64,000 bases of DNA, taken from contig NZ_FNIX01000024.1 of the NCBI RefSeq assembly GCF_900104175.1, positions 1 through 64,000 of the forward strand. Reading direction: 5' to 3'. The translations under genes were made by a program, and so were the position numbers. This stretch comes from Lentzea jiangxiensis (GTDB lineage Bacteria > Actinomycetota > Actinomycetes > Mycobacteriales > Pseudonocardiaceae). Under the pieces are notes generated by a model. The model worked only from the letters and a program-made list of their open reading frames with translations, searched no databases and was not told the DNA's origin. Positions 53,847 through 61,442 of this stretch are shown here, piece by piece; within the stretch, counting starts at the first letter, position 1; the number at the start of each line of letters is the position of its first letter.

Positions 53847-54508
53847 GGCGTGTCCTTCTTCAGTTCGGCGAGGTCGTTGTAGAGGCCGGTGCGGGAGATG
53901 CCGAGACGTGCGGCGATGCGGCCTGGTGCACCGCGCAGCGCGAACACGCCGGCGTCGTTCAGCGAGCGGACGAGCGCCAGTCGTTCTTCCCGTCCCAACG
54001 CCGCCACGGGCACCGCGTGCGCGCGCTCGGCGCGTTCGACGAGCGACTCCACGACCTGGTCCAGGTCGCCGGAGAAGTTCGTCGACGTGGCGGGGACCTG
54101 CTCCGGCAGCGCGGACAGGCCGAGCAGGTCGGAGAGCACGCCGGTGGCGCGGTTGATGGCCGAGACGTCGATGTTCACGCACAGCGCGCCGATCAGCGTC
54201 CCGTCCACGTCGCGCAACGGCAGCGTTGTGCACTTGAGCACCCGGCCGTCCTGCGCGCGGGTGAGGTAGCCGACCTCGTTGCGGGCGTCGTCCCCGGCGG
54301 CGAGGACGCGCAGGCCGATCTCGCTCATCGCGTCGCCGGCCACCCGGCCGGTCACGGAGCCCGCGACCGCGACGACCGACCGCTCCCGGTCGCGGTAGTC
54401 GTGCAGCACCACCTCGCAGCTGCGTCCGAAGGTGGCCGCGATGCCCTCGACCACGGGGGTCAGCGCGGCGAACACCGCGTCCGCGGTGCTGGAAGGGACG
54501 TCTGGCAC
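53843..54508 (-). CDS. DauR/YheO-like PAS-HTH regulator
   Basis: A 221-residue regulator: PAS_6-type sensor (about 10-120, GRSCEVVLHDYRDRERSVVAV and VNIDVSAIN) and C-terminal HTH_22 (about 165-215, FALRGAPGRIAARLGISRTGLYNDL). GTG 54508 is chosen for its GGGAGGAG site at 6 nt; an ATG at 54541 would overlap the upstream repeats. The group includes DauR, which controls the Pseudomonas D-arginine genes. It is the first gene of an operon with an OCD protein and a PLP enzyme. Two direct repeats (54530-54559) at its promoter suggest self-control. Confidence 0.87.
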   Translation of the reverse strand: MPDVPSSTADAVFAALTPVVEGIAATFGRSCEVVLHDYRDRERSVVAVAGSVTGRVAGDAMSEIGLRVLAAGDDARNEVGYLTRAQDGRVLKCTTLPLRDVDGTLIGALCVNIDVSAINRATGVLSDLLGLSALPEQVPATSTNFSGDLDQVVESLVERAERAHAVPVAALGREERLALVRSLNDAGVFALRGAPGRIAARLGISRTGLYNDLAELKKDTP

Positions 54509-54529
54509 GTCCGGCTCCTCCCGTTGTGA

Positions 54530-54559
54530 ACAAACTGTCATTTTATGGACAAAGTGTCA
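54530..54559. promoter_or_regulatory. Direct repeats upstream of the DauR-like gene
   Basis: ACAAACTGTCA (54530-54540) and ACAAAGTGTCA (54549-54559) are near-identical direct repeats 19 bp apart, 22 bp before the GTG, in an AT-rich gap. Direct repeats spaced by about two helical turns suit a dimer or tetramer operator for autoregulation. Confidence 0.55.
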
Positions 54560-54670
54560 CACGTGGATGAGCTGCCGTGTCTGTGGTGCTCGCCACGGCG
54601 GAGAGGAACGAGACTCGTCGCGAAGGCCGACAAGGCGAGACTGACCGTTCTGTCCAGTACCATCGGCGCA

Positions 54671-55240
54671 ATGGTGCACAACGGTCAGGTCTCCGAAGCG
54701 CGCTCGCGCCTGCTCGCCACGGCGTCCCGGATCTTCTACTCGGAGGGCCTGCACTCCGTCGGGATCGACCGGATCGTCGCGGAGTCGAAGGTGACCCGGG
54801 CGACGCTGTACCGGCACTTCGCGAGCAAGGACGACCTCGTCGTCGCCTATCTCCGGACCGTCGCGCGGATGGAGCGCGACCAGGTCGAGGAGGCGGCCGC
54901 CAGCGGCGGCACCGCGGACGAGGCGCTGCGGGCCGTGGCGCGGACCATCGCCGCGGGGATCGAGTCGGCCGGGTTCCGCGGGTGCGCCTTCCTCAACGCC
55001 GCGGCGGAGTTCCCGGACCCCGCACACCCCGTGCTCCGGACCGTCCTCGAGCACCGCGAGTGGTTCCTGCGCACCATCACCGGCCTGTTCGAGCAGAGCG
55101 ACGCGAAGTCGGCCGCGGCCGCGGGCCGGCACTTCGTCATGCTCCGCGACGGCGCCATGGCGGCGGGGTGCCTGACCGACGCCGCGGAGGTCGGCGCGAC
55201 CTTCCTCGCCGGTGTCGACGGGTTGCTGCGCTTCAAGTAG
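54671..55240 (+). CDS. TetR-family transcriptional regulator
   Basis: A 189-residue TetR regulator from ATG 54671. DNA-binding domain about 10-55 (SVGIDRIVAESKVTRATLYRHFASKDDLVVAYL); the C-terminal helices carry GFRGCAFLNAAAEFPDP and MLRDGAMAAG, common in the YjdC/AcrR-like group. Divergent from the DauR-like operon with about 160 bp between start codons. Target unknown. A strong bidirectional hairpin follows it. Confidence 0.88.
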   Translation: MVHNGQVSEARSRLLATASRIFYSEGLHSVGIDRIVAESKVTRATLYRHFASKDDLVVAYLRTVARMERDQVEEAAASGGTADEALRAVARTIAAGIESAGFRGCAFLNAAAEFPDPAHPVLRTVLEHREWFLRTITGLFEQSDAKSAAAAGRHFVMLRDGAMAAGCLTDAAEVGATFLAGVDGLLRFK

Positions 55241-55246
55241 GACCGT

Positions 55247-55271
55247 GCCGGGCTCGCGGTGCGAGCCCGGC
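55247..55271. terminator. Bidirectional hairpin terminator
   Basis: Perfect 11-bp arms GCCGGGCTCGC (55247-55257) and GCGAGCCCGGC (55261-55271), 3-nt loop, between the convergent TetR and trpA genes. Confidence 0.78.
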
Positions 55272-55279
55272 GCCGTGCC

Positions 55280-56083
55280 TCAGCCCGCGCGCACCCCGGC
55301 CGCCAGCTCCGCGGTGAGCTCCGCGAGTGCGGCCTCGCCCCCACCCGCGTCCAGGAGCGTTGCCACCAAAGCGGATCCGACGATCACGCCGTCGGCGAAC
55401 CCGGCGACGTGGGCGGCCTGCGCGGCGTCCGAGACCCCCATGCCGACGCACACCGGCAGGTCGGTGATCGCGCGCAGCCTGCGGACCAGGACCGCCGCGG
55501 CCTCGTCCACCGCGGCGCGCGCTCCGGTGACGCCCATCAGCGCGGACGCGTAGACGAACCCGGTTCCGGTCGCGACGGTCTCGGCCAGCTGGGCGTCGGT
55601 GCTGCTCGGCGCGACCACGAACACCGTGGCGAGGCCGTGCTCCGCGGCGTGGTGCCGCCACTGCGCCGACTCGGCCACCGGCAGGTCCGGCAGCACGCAG
55701 CCCGCGCCGCCCGCCTCGGCCAGTTCGCGTGCGAACCGCTCGACGCCGTAGCGCGACACCGGGTTCCAGTACGACATCACCAGAACCGGTTTGCCCGTGG
55801 CGGCGTGGGCCTCCCGCACCGTGCGCAGGACGTCCGCGATCCGCACCCCGCCGCGCAACGCGATGTCGTCCGCCGTCTGGATGACCGGCCCGTCCAGCAC
55901 CGGATCGCTGTGCGGCAGGCCGACCTCGACGACGTCCGCGCCGGCGTCGAGCGTCGCCAGGACCGAGGTGATCCCGTCGTCGACCGTCGGGAAGCCGGCC
56001 GGCAGGTAGGAGATGAGCGCGGCGCGGCCTTCCCGCTCCGCCCTCGCGAGCGTGTCCGTGAGGAGCTGGAGGTTTCCGCTCAT
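55280..56083 (-). CDS. trpA: Tryptophan synthase alpha subunit
   Basis: A 267-residue TIM barrel that cleaves indole-3-glycerol phosphate to indole. Catalytic Glu53 and Asp64 lie in VVEVGLPHSDPVLDGPVI; the phosphate loop is GVSDAAQAAHVAGFADGVIVGSA. Start ATG overlaps the trpB stop by 4 bp. Completes the tryptophan pathway with TrpB; trpC, trpD and trpE are not nearby. Confidence 0.94.
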   Translation of the reverse strand: MSGNLQLLTDTLARAEREGRAALISYLPAGFPTVDDGITSVLATLDAGADVVEVGLPHSDPVLDGPVIQTADDIALRGGVRIADVLRTVREAHAATGKPVLVMSYWNPVSRYGVERFARELAEAGGAGCVLPDLPVAESAQWRHHAAEHGLATVFVVAPSSTDAQLAETVATGTGFVYASALMGVTGARAAVDEAAAVLVRRLRAITDLPVCVGMGVSDAAQAAHVAGFADGVIVGSALVATLLDAGGGEAALAELTAELAAGVRAG

Positions 56084-57306
56084 CGCGCACCCGCCAGTCC
56101 GAAGTGGGCGGAGGCCGTGTCGAGGTCCTTGTCGCCGCGGCCGGACAGGTTCACGAGAACCAGGCCGTCCGGGCCGAGCTCGGCGCCGACCTGGAGAGCA
56201 CCGGCCAGTGCGTGCGCGCTCTCGATCGCCGGGACGATGCCCTCGGTCGTGGCGAGCAGCCGGAACGCGTGCATCGCCTCGTCGTCGGTCACCGGGCGGT
56301 ACTCGGCCCGGCCGCAGGAGTGCAGGTGCGCGTGCTCCGGACCGACGCCGGGGTAGTCGAGCCCGGCCGAGATCGACCAGGCCTCGGCGATCTGGCCCTC
56401 GTCGTCCTGCAGCACGTAGGAACGGGAGCCGTGCAGCACCCCCGGTTCGCCGGCCGTCAGGGACGCCGCGTGTTCACCGCTCTGCACGCCGTGCCCGGCG
56501 GCCTCGCACCCGACCAGGCGGACGGGGTCGTCGAGGAACGCGTGGAACAGGCCGATCGCGTTAGAACCGCCGCCCACGCAGGCGATCGCGGCGTCGGGCA
56601 GCCGTCCGGTCCGTTCGAGGAGCTGGCGGCGGGCCTCGACGCCGATCACGCGCTGGAAGTCGCGGATCATGGCGGGGAACGGGTGCGGCCCCGCGACCGT
56701 GCCGAAGAGGTAGTGGGTGTCGTGCGTGCGGGCGACCCAGTCCCGGAACGTCTCGTTGATCGCGTCCTTGAGCGTGCGCGACCCCGACGTCACCGGGACG
56801 ACCTCGGCGCCCAGCAGCTCCATCCGCGCCACGTTGACCGCCTGGCGCCGCATGTCGGTCTCTCCCATGTAGACGGTGCAGGAGAGGCCGGTCAGCGCGC
56901 ACGCGGTCGCGGTCGCCACGCCGTGCGACCCGGCACCGGTCTCGGCGATGACGCGGGTCTTGCCCATCCGCCGGGCCAGGAGTGCTTGGCCGAGCGCGTT
57001 GTTCACCTTGTGCGAGCCGGTGTGGTTGAGGTCCTCGCGTTTGAGGAAGACCCGTGCGCCGCCCGCGTGCCCGGCGAAGCGCGGCACCTCGGTGAGCGCG
57101 CTCGGCCTGCCGACGTAGTGGGCGAGGAGCTCCTCGAACGCCGCGATGAACGCGGGGTCGGCCTTCGCCCGTTCGTACTCCTCGGCGACCTGGTCGACGG
57201 CCGCGACGAGGGCCTGGGGGACGAACCGGCCGCCGAACGCGCCGAAGTACCCGTCGGCGCCGGGAAGGCTTCCGGGCGCGGCGGGGAAGAAGAAGTCGTG
57301 CTCCAT
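56080..57306 (-). CDS. trpB: Tryptophan synthase beta subunit
   Basis: A 408-residue TrpB1-type PLP enzyme that joins indole and serine. PLP Lys100 lies in HTGSHKVNN, the carboxylate loop is AETGAGSHG, and the phosphate cup is CVGGGSNAIG. The next gene trpA overlaps by 4 bp. AGGAG ribosome site; an upstream GC hairpin (57323-57343) and a 13-codon frame with one Trp codon suggest possible attenuation. The gene pair is split from trpE/D/C, whose absence here is unusual for actinomycete trp operons. Confidence 0.95.
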   Translation of the reverse strand: MEHDFFFPAAPGSLPGADGYFGAFGGRFVPQALVAAVDQVAEEYERAKADPAFIAAFEELLAHYVGRPSALTEVPRFAGHAGGARVFLKREDLNHTGSHKVNNALGQALLARRMGKTRVIAETGAGSHGVATATACALTGLSCTVYMGETDMRRQAVNVARMELLGAEVVPVTSGSRTLKDAINETFRDWVARTHDTHYLFGTVAGPHPFPAMIRDFQRVIGVEARRQLLERTGRLPDAAIACVGGGSNAIGLFHAFLDDPVRLVGCEAAGHGVQSGEHAASLTAGEPGVLHGSRSYVLQDDEGQIAEAWSISAGLDYPGVGPEHAHLHSCGRAEYRPVTDDEAMHAFRLLATTEGIVPAIESAHALAGALQVGAELGPDGLVLVNLSGRGDKDLDTASAHFGLAGAR

Positions 57307-57322
57307 GACGATGTGCTCCTGA

Positions 57323-57343
57323 CCCGGGACGACCGGTCCCGGG
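57323..57343 (-). promoter_or_regulatory. Hairpin just upstream of trpB
   Basis: CCCGGGAC (57323-57330) and GTCCCGGG (57336-57343) form a perfect 8-bp stem with a 5-nt loop ending 17 bp before the trpB ATG. It lies between the small Trp-containing frame and the trpB ribosome site and could be the regulated stem of an attenuator. Confidence 0.4.
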
Positions 57344-57366
57344 TGGTGTCGTGAGTGGTCTGGGAG

Positions 57367-57408
57367 TCAGCGATCCCGCGCGATGCGCGGCGCACGACGC
57401 CATCGCAT
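57367..57408 (-). CDS. Possible trpBA leader peptide
   Basis: ATG 57408 opens MRWRRAPRIARDR and stops at 57367. It has a single Trp codon (TGG) at position 3 and a weak ribosome site (AGGT). Attenuating trp leaders usually have two or more Trp codons, so support is weak; the downstream hairpin is the only other sign. Confidence 0.25.
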   Translation of the reverse strand: MRWRRAPRIARDR

Positions 57409-57598
57409 CCCGTTGACCTGGCCCGCCTCGGAGCCGATCACGTACCGCACCCTGCGTCCCAGCACGCGCCGGGCGGGCGCGCGGCAGCCACGCGGCCGGC
57501 GGCCACGGGCGAGACGGACGGTGAGGGGCACGGTTCCAGGTCTACCCGCAGCCACGGGGTTTCGGCAAGCGGATTGGCCGCGGCTCACGCGAAGTAGG

Positions 57599-57668
57599 TA
57601 GAACGTTCGGTCTTGACATCGACGCGGTACTCCCTTCAGGATGAGAAGAGATAGAACGTTCGGTCTTG
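57599..57668. repeat. Direct repeats of a regulator-like site, 53 bp apart
   Basis: TAGAACGTTCGGTCTTG occurs at 57599-57615 and again at 57652-57668, identical over 17 bp. The core holds the 8-bp palindrome GAACGTTC. They lie upstream of the HdeD-like gene and the divergent trpBA genes. Two identical 17-bp sites five helical turns apart indicate cooperative binding of one regulator. Confidence 0.62.
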
Positions 57669-57724
57669 TACCGTCGGCAACGACGGAACGGGTCCCGCCG
57701 TCCACGCCGAATCGAAGGAATCCT

Positions 57725-58288
57725 GTGACCAGCACCAGTTCCGCCGCGTCGTCCCTGCGTCGGCTGTACTTCGTCCGCGCCGCGTTCGCGCTCGTCTGGG
57801 CCGTCCCGGTCGCTTTGACCGGGGCCGGGCTCGGGCCGGTCGTCCTCGCACTCGTCGTGCTCTACCCGCTGTTCGACGTGGCCGCCGCGATCGTCGACGC
57901 GCGTGCTTCCAGGCAGTCGGAGAACGTGCTGGGCCTGTACGTGAACATCGCCGTCAGCCTGCTGGCGGCCGGGGGCGTCGCGGTCGCCGGTGCCACGTCC
58001 GGCACCCCCGGCATCCTCCTGGTGTGGGGTGCCTGGGCGATCGTCTCGGGCGTCGTGCAGCTGGTCGTCGGCGTCGGCCGGCGCCGCATGGGCGGTCAGT
58101 GGCCCATGATCCTCAGCGGTGGTCTGTCCGTGGGCGCCGGCACGTCGTTCGCCCTGATGGCCTCGCGGCCCGACGCCGTGCTCACCTCCGTGGCGGGCTA
58201 CGCCGCGGTCGGCGGGATCTTCTTCCTGGTATCGGCGATCCGGCTCGGCTCGGCGGCGAAGGAGGCCCCCGCGACGGCCGCGGCCTGA
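57725..58288 (+). CDS. HdeD/DUF308-like membrane protein
   Basis: A 187-residue membrane protein from GTG 57725 (GAAGGAA site). About five to six membrane segments, with the alternating small-helix-loop layout of the DUF308/HdeD family. These proteins are linked to acid and envelope stress, mechanism not known. Controlled in all probability by the two 17-bp direct repeats upstream (57599-57668). The MerR gene follows 69 bp downstream. Confidence 0.8.
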   Translation: MTSTSSAASSLRRLYFVRAAFALVWAVPVALTGAGLGPVVLALVVLYPLFDVAAAIVDARASRQSENVLGLYVNIAVSLLAAGGVAVAGATSGTPGILLVWGAWAIVSGVVQLVVGVGRRRMGGQWPMILSGGLSVGAGTSFALMASRPDAVLTSVAGYAAVGGIFFLVSAIRLGSAAKEAPATAAA

Positions 58289-58315
58289 GCCCGCGGCCGG
58301 AGTCGCATGTGGACG

Positions 58316-58331
58316 GTGACGCCGGGGTCAC
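58316..58331. promoter_or_regulatory. MerR-type operator at the merR-like gene
   Basis: GTGACGCCGGGGTCAC is a 16-bp dyad with one mismatch. It shares TGAC-N-CCGG-N-GTCA with the site at 59728-59743, in the promoter of the neighbouring oxidoreductase gene. It lies 26 bp before GTG 58358. Confidence 0.6.
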
Positions 58332-58357
58332 GGCGCAGGCGGGGTTACGCTGGACCC

Positions 58358-58753
58358 GTGACCACGACGCCTCCCGCCCCGACGATGAAGATCGGCGAGC
58401 TGGCCCGGCTGACGGGCGTCAGCGCCCGCTCCCTGCGGTACTACGAGCAGCAGGGGCTGATGCACAGCACGCGGTCCGTCGGCGGTCAGCGGCACTACGC
58501 GGCGACGGAGGTGGCCCGCGTCGAGGTCATCCGCCGGCTGTTCGACGCGGGACTGGGCAGCAAGGTGATCGCCCGGCTGCTGCCGTGCGTGGACAGCGAC
58601 GACAGGATGATCGCCGAGGACGCGTTCACCGCCATGGTCGGCGAACGCGACCGGCTGACCGCCGACATCACCCGGCTCGTCGAGGCCAGGGCCGCGCTCG
58701 ACGCGCTGATCGAGGGCAACACCCGCTACCGGCAGGGGGCCGACGCCGGCTGA
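58358..58753 (+). CDS. MerR-family transcriptional regulator
   Basis: A 131-residue MerR regulator (GTG 58358) with the winged helix in MKIGELARLTGVSARSLRYYEQQGLM and a dimerisation helix (GERDRLTADITRLVEARAALDALI). The C-terminus is short and lacks the metal-binding cysteines of MerR, so it more likely senses an organic electrophile or drug. The GTG may be leaderless, with TACGCT at 58346-58351; ATG 58385 is an alternative start. Convergent with the oxidoreductase gene (stop codons 7 bp apart). Both promoters carry the same dyad, so it most likely controls itself and the oxidoreductase gene. Confidence 0.88.
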   Translation: MTTTPPAPTMKIGELARLTGVSARSLRYYEQQGLMHSTRSVGGQRHYAATEVARVEVIRRLFDAGLGSKVIARLLPCVDSDDRMIAEDAFTAMVGERDRLTADITRLVEARAALDALIEGNTRYRQGADAG

Positions 58754-58759
58754 GCCCGG

Positions 58760-59677
58760 TCAGAGGCCCAGGTCGATGACGAGCTTGCCCCTGGCGTGCA
58801 GCGACTCGACCAGCGCCAGCGCCTCGTCCGCCCGCGCCAGCGGGTACGTCCCGGTGATGTGCGGGTCGAGCTTCCCGGCGACCATCAGCTCCGCGACGCG
58901 TTCGAGGCCCGCCCGGTCGACCCGGCGTTCGACCGCCACCCCGCCGACCTCGGTGACGGACGGGTCGCCGACGGAGATGACCGTCCTGCCCAGAGGGGCG
59001 ATCTCGCGCAGCGAGTCACCGCCGACGGTGTCGGCCACCGCGTCGAAACCGTCCGGGGCCTGCGCGCGCAACCGTTGCGCCACATCGCCTTCGGTGTAGT
59101 CGACGAAGGTCGCACCGGTCGCCGTGACGAGGTCGCGCTTCGCCGTGCTGGCCGTGCCCGTGACCACCAGGCCGCGGTCCCGCGCGAGCTGCGCCAGTGC
59201 GATGCCGACGCCGCCGCCGATCCCGTTCACGAGCAACGACGCCCCGGCGGGCAGACCGAGCTGGTCGAGCACGTCCAGCGCGGTGGTGCCGGCGACGGGG
59301 ATGGTGGCCGCCCAGGTGGCGGGCAGCGCGTCCGGGATGCGGGCTGTGGAGGTGCCGAGCAGCAGCGTCGTCTCCGCGTAGGTGCCGGCACCGGTCAGCG
59401 CGAAGCCGGTGACCCGGTCGCCGACGGCCAGGCCCGTCACGTCCTCGCCGACCGCGAGCACGGTCCCGGCGGCTTCCATGCCGAGCACCTGGGGGAACGG
59501 CAGGTGGCCGTTCATCGCGGAGACGTGCCCCGCCCGCAGCTTGTGGTCGAGCGGGTTGACCCCGGCGGCCTCGACGCGGACGAGGACCTCGGCCGGGCCG
59601 GGCACGGGGACCTGCCGATCGAAGAACACCTGCACGCTCGCGTCACCGAAAGCCTTGTACCCCAACGCTTTGCTCAT
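58760..59677 (-). CDS. Zinc-independent quinone oxidoreductase-like MDR enzyme
   Basis: A 305-residue medium-chain dehydrogenase/reductase of the quinone oxidoreductase/NADP-dependent group. N-terminal GroES-like domain (ALGYKAFGDASVQ and PGPAEVLVRVEAAGVNPLDHKL), nucleotide-binding motif LLVNGIGGGVGIALAQLA. The catalytic zinc ligands of alcohol dehydrogenases are absent. It probably reduces quinones or enones with NADPH, a defence against electrophiles. It is probably activated by the MerR protein whose gene is convergent, via the dyad at 59728-59743. Confidence 0.9.
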   Translation of the reverse strand: MSKALGYKAFGDASVQVFFDRQVPVPGPAEVLVRVEAAGVNPLDHKLRAGHVSAMNGHLPFPQVLGMEAAGTVLAVGEDVTGLAVGDRVTGFALTGAGTYAETTLLLGTSTARIPDALPATWAATIPVAGTTALDVLDQLGLPAGASLLVNGIGGGVGIALAQLARDRGLVVTGTASTAKRDLVTATGATFVDYTEGDVAQRLRAQAPDGFDAVADTVGGDSLREIAPLGRTVISVGDPSVTEVGGVAVERRVDRAGLERVAELMVAGKLDPHITGTYPLARADEALALVESLHARGKLVIDLGL

Positions 59678-59727
59678 CGCGGATCACTCCTGCACCGTCG
59701 AACTGCGGACGCTTTCGACGCTATTCG

Positions 59728-59743
59728 TTGACACCGGTGTCAA
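59728..59743 (-). promoter_or_regulatory. MerR-type operator at the oxidoreductase promoter
   Basis: TTGACACCGGTGTCAA, a perfect 16-bp palindrome 51-66 bp upstream of the oxidoreductase start. TTGACA could be the -35 element. Its core TGAC-N-CCGG-N-GTCA matches the dyad before the MerR gene (58316-58331). Confidence 0.68.
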
Positions 59744-59767
59744 CTTCCACCCGATGTGACGCGAAGC

Positions 59768-60214
59768 TCAGTTCTCGGCGTCCTCGAAGATGAGGAACGT
59801 CTTGGTGGACAGCACTCCGGGGATCGTCTGCAGCTCCTCCAGGACCACGCGCCGCAACGCGTTGTTGTCCTGCGCCCTGACCAGCAGCATCACGTCGAAC
59901 TCGCCGCCCATGAGCGCCATGTGCCGCACCTCGGGGATGGCCCGCAGCCGGACCTGCAGATCCCGCCAGTTGTTCTGCCGCACCGTCATCGCCACGTACG
60001 CCGACGTGGTCAGCCCGACCTTCACCGGGTCGACCCGCGCGGTGAAACCGGTGATCACCCCGTCCGCGACGAGGCGTTCGAACCGGGCGTAGGCGTTGGC
60101 GCGCGAGATCGTCACGCGTTCGGCCAGCGCGCGACCGGACAACCGGCCGTCCGCCTCCAGTTCGCCGAGGATCCGGCGGTCGATCTCGTCCAGTTCCGCG
60201 TCCACGTGTCTCAC
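59768..60214 (-). CDS. Lrp/AsnC-family regulator of the bkd operon
   Basis: A 148-residue Lrp/AsnC regulator with an N-terminal HTH (LDEIDRRILGELEADGRLSGRALAERVTISRANAYARFERL) and a C-terminal RAM effector domain. GTG 60214 is preferred because the operator dyad 60239-60256 would overlap an earlier start (60247). Divergent from the branched-chain 2-oxoacid dehydrogenase genes, the standard actinomycete bkd regulator position. Branched-chain amino acids or their keto acids are the expected ligands. Confidence 0.9.
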   Translation of the reverse strand: MRHVDAELDEIDRRILGELEADGRLSGRALAERVTISRANAYARFERLVADGVITGFTARVDPVKVGLTTSAYVAMTVRQNNWRDLQVRLRAIPEVRHMALMGGEFDVMLLVRAQDNNALRRVVLEELQTIPGVLSTKTFLIFEDAEN

Positions 60215-60238
60215 TCCCGAGGTGGAAAGCGCCGGTAA

Positions 60239-60256
60239 CCGGTCCAACTGGACCGG
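60239..60256. promoter_or_regulatory. Lrp-type operator dyad
   Basis: CCGGTCCA-AC-TGGACCGG is a perfect dyad with 8-bp arms in the 150-bp gap between the Lrp gene and the bkd genes, where an Lrp regulator would bind to control both. Confidence 0.65.
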
Positions 60257-60365
60257 CTGAATCGACGCACGAAGTCAATCGTCTCGCACTGTCGCGCGGA
60301 TCTAGCCGATTGGCCACCGATCTTGTCAGCATTCGGGCCTGGTGGAACTGCTCGCGGAGGTGCGG

Positions 60366-61442
60366 ATGAGTGCCGGTCAGCTCAAGGCGGCCATCACCCC
60401 GGCCCGGTTGCTCGACGAGACCGGCCGGCTGGTCAGGGGAGCGCCGAAACCGGACGCCGAGGCGCTGGCCGAGGGGTACCGCAAGCTCGTGTTCGCCCGT
60501 CGCCTGAACGAGCAGTGCGGCGCGCTGGTCCGGCAGGGACGGCTGGCCGTGTACCCGTCCTCGCGGGGGCAGGAGGCCTGCCAGGTCGCGTGCGCGTCGG
60601 TGCTCTCCGACGGCGACTGGCTGTTCCCGACCTACCGCGACACGGCCGCTATCGCCGCCCGCGGGGTGGACCCGGTCGAGGTGCTCACGTTGTTGAGCGG
60701 TGACTGGCACTGCGGCTACGACCCGAACGAGCACAAGGTGGCGCCCCAGGCCACACCGCTCGCCACGCAGCTGCTGCACGCGGTCGGCGTCGGGCACGCG
60801 GCGCGGCTCAAGGGCGAGGACACGGTCGTGATGGCGCTGTGCGGTGACGGCGCGACGAGCGAGGGCGACTTCCACGAGGCCTGCAACTTCGCCGCCGTGT
60901 TCCGCGCCCCCGTCGTCTTCTTCGTGCAGAACAACAAGTACGCGATCTCCGTGCCGCTCGCGCGCCAGTCCGTCGCGCCGTCGCTCGCCGCCAAGGCGAT
61001 CGGGTACGGCATGCCCGGTGTGCGCGTGGACGGCAACGACCTGCCCGCGCTCGAGAAGGTGCTCGGCGAGGCCGTCGCCCGTGCCCGCGCGGGGGAGGGG
61101 CCGACGCTCGTCGAGGCGGACACCTACCGCGTCGAGTCGCACACCAACGCCGACGACGCCAGCCGCTACCGCACCGACGACGAGGTCACCGAGTGGCTCC
61201 CGCGCGACCCGTTGCTGCGGGTGAAGACCTACCTGACGGCGGTCGGCGCGCTCGACGACGCACGCGAGCGGGAGATCCACGCGGCGGCCGAGGAGATGGC
61301 GGCGGCGGTCCGCGCCGGAGTCGGTGCCGGGTCGCCCGCCGACCCCGGGGAGATCTTCGCGCACGTCTACTCCACCCCCACGCCCCAGTTGGCGCGGCAG
61401 CGCGCGGCTCTGCGGGCCGAACTCGACGCCGAGGAGGCCTGA
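60366..61442 (+). CDS. 2-oxoacid dehydrogenase E1 alpha subunit
   Basis: A 358-residue thiamine diphosphate enzyme subunit, BkdA-like or PdhA-like. ATG 60366 has GGAGG 5-7 nt upstream; an upstream GTG (60342) is less likely. The TPP motif is ALCGDGATSEGDFHEACNFAAVFRAPVVFFVQNN. With the E1 beta and E2 genes it decarboxylates 2-oxoacids. The TGATG overlap with the next gene shows one operon. The Lrp neighbour and the downstream paaK gene favour branched-chain or arylic 2-oxoacids over pyruvate. Confidence 0.9.
   Translation: MSAGQLKAAITPARLLDETGRLVRGAPKPDAEALAEGYRKLVFARRLNEQCGALVRQGRLAVYPSSRGQEACQVACASVLSDGDWLFPTYRDTAAIAARGVDPVEVLTLLSGDWHCGYDPNEHKVAPQATPLATQLLHAVGVGHAARLKGEDTVVMALCGDGATSEGDFHEACNFAAVFRAPVVFFVQNNKYAISVPLARQSVAPSLAAKAIGYGMPGVRVDGNDLPALEKVLGEAVARARAGEGPTLVEADTYRVESHTNADDASRYRTDDEVTEWLPRDPLLRVKTYLTAVGALDDAREREIHAAAEEMAAAVRAGVGAGSPADPGEIFAHVYSTPTPQLARQRAALRAELDAEEA

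Noticed and set aside
54650..54671. Inverted repeat ACTGACCGTTCTGTCCAGT just before the TetR start
   Set aside because: Only four of six arm positions pair; too weak to call an operator.
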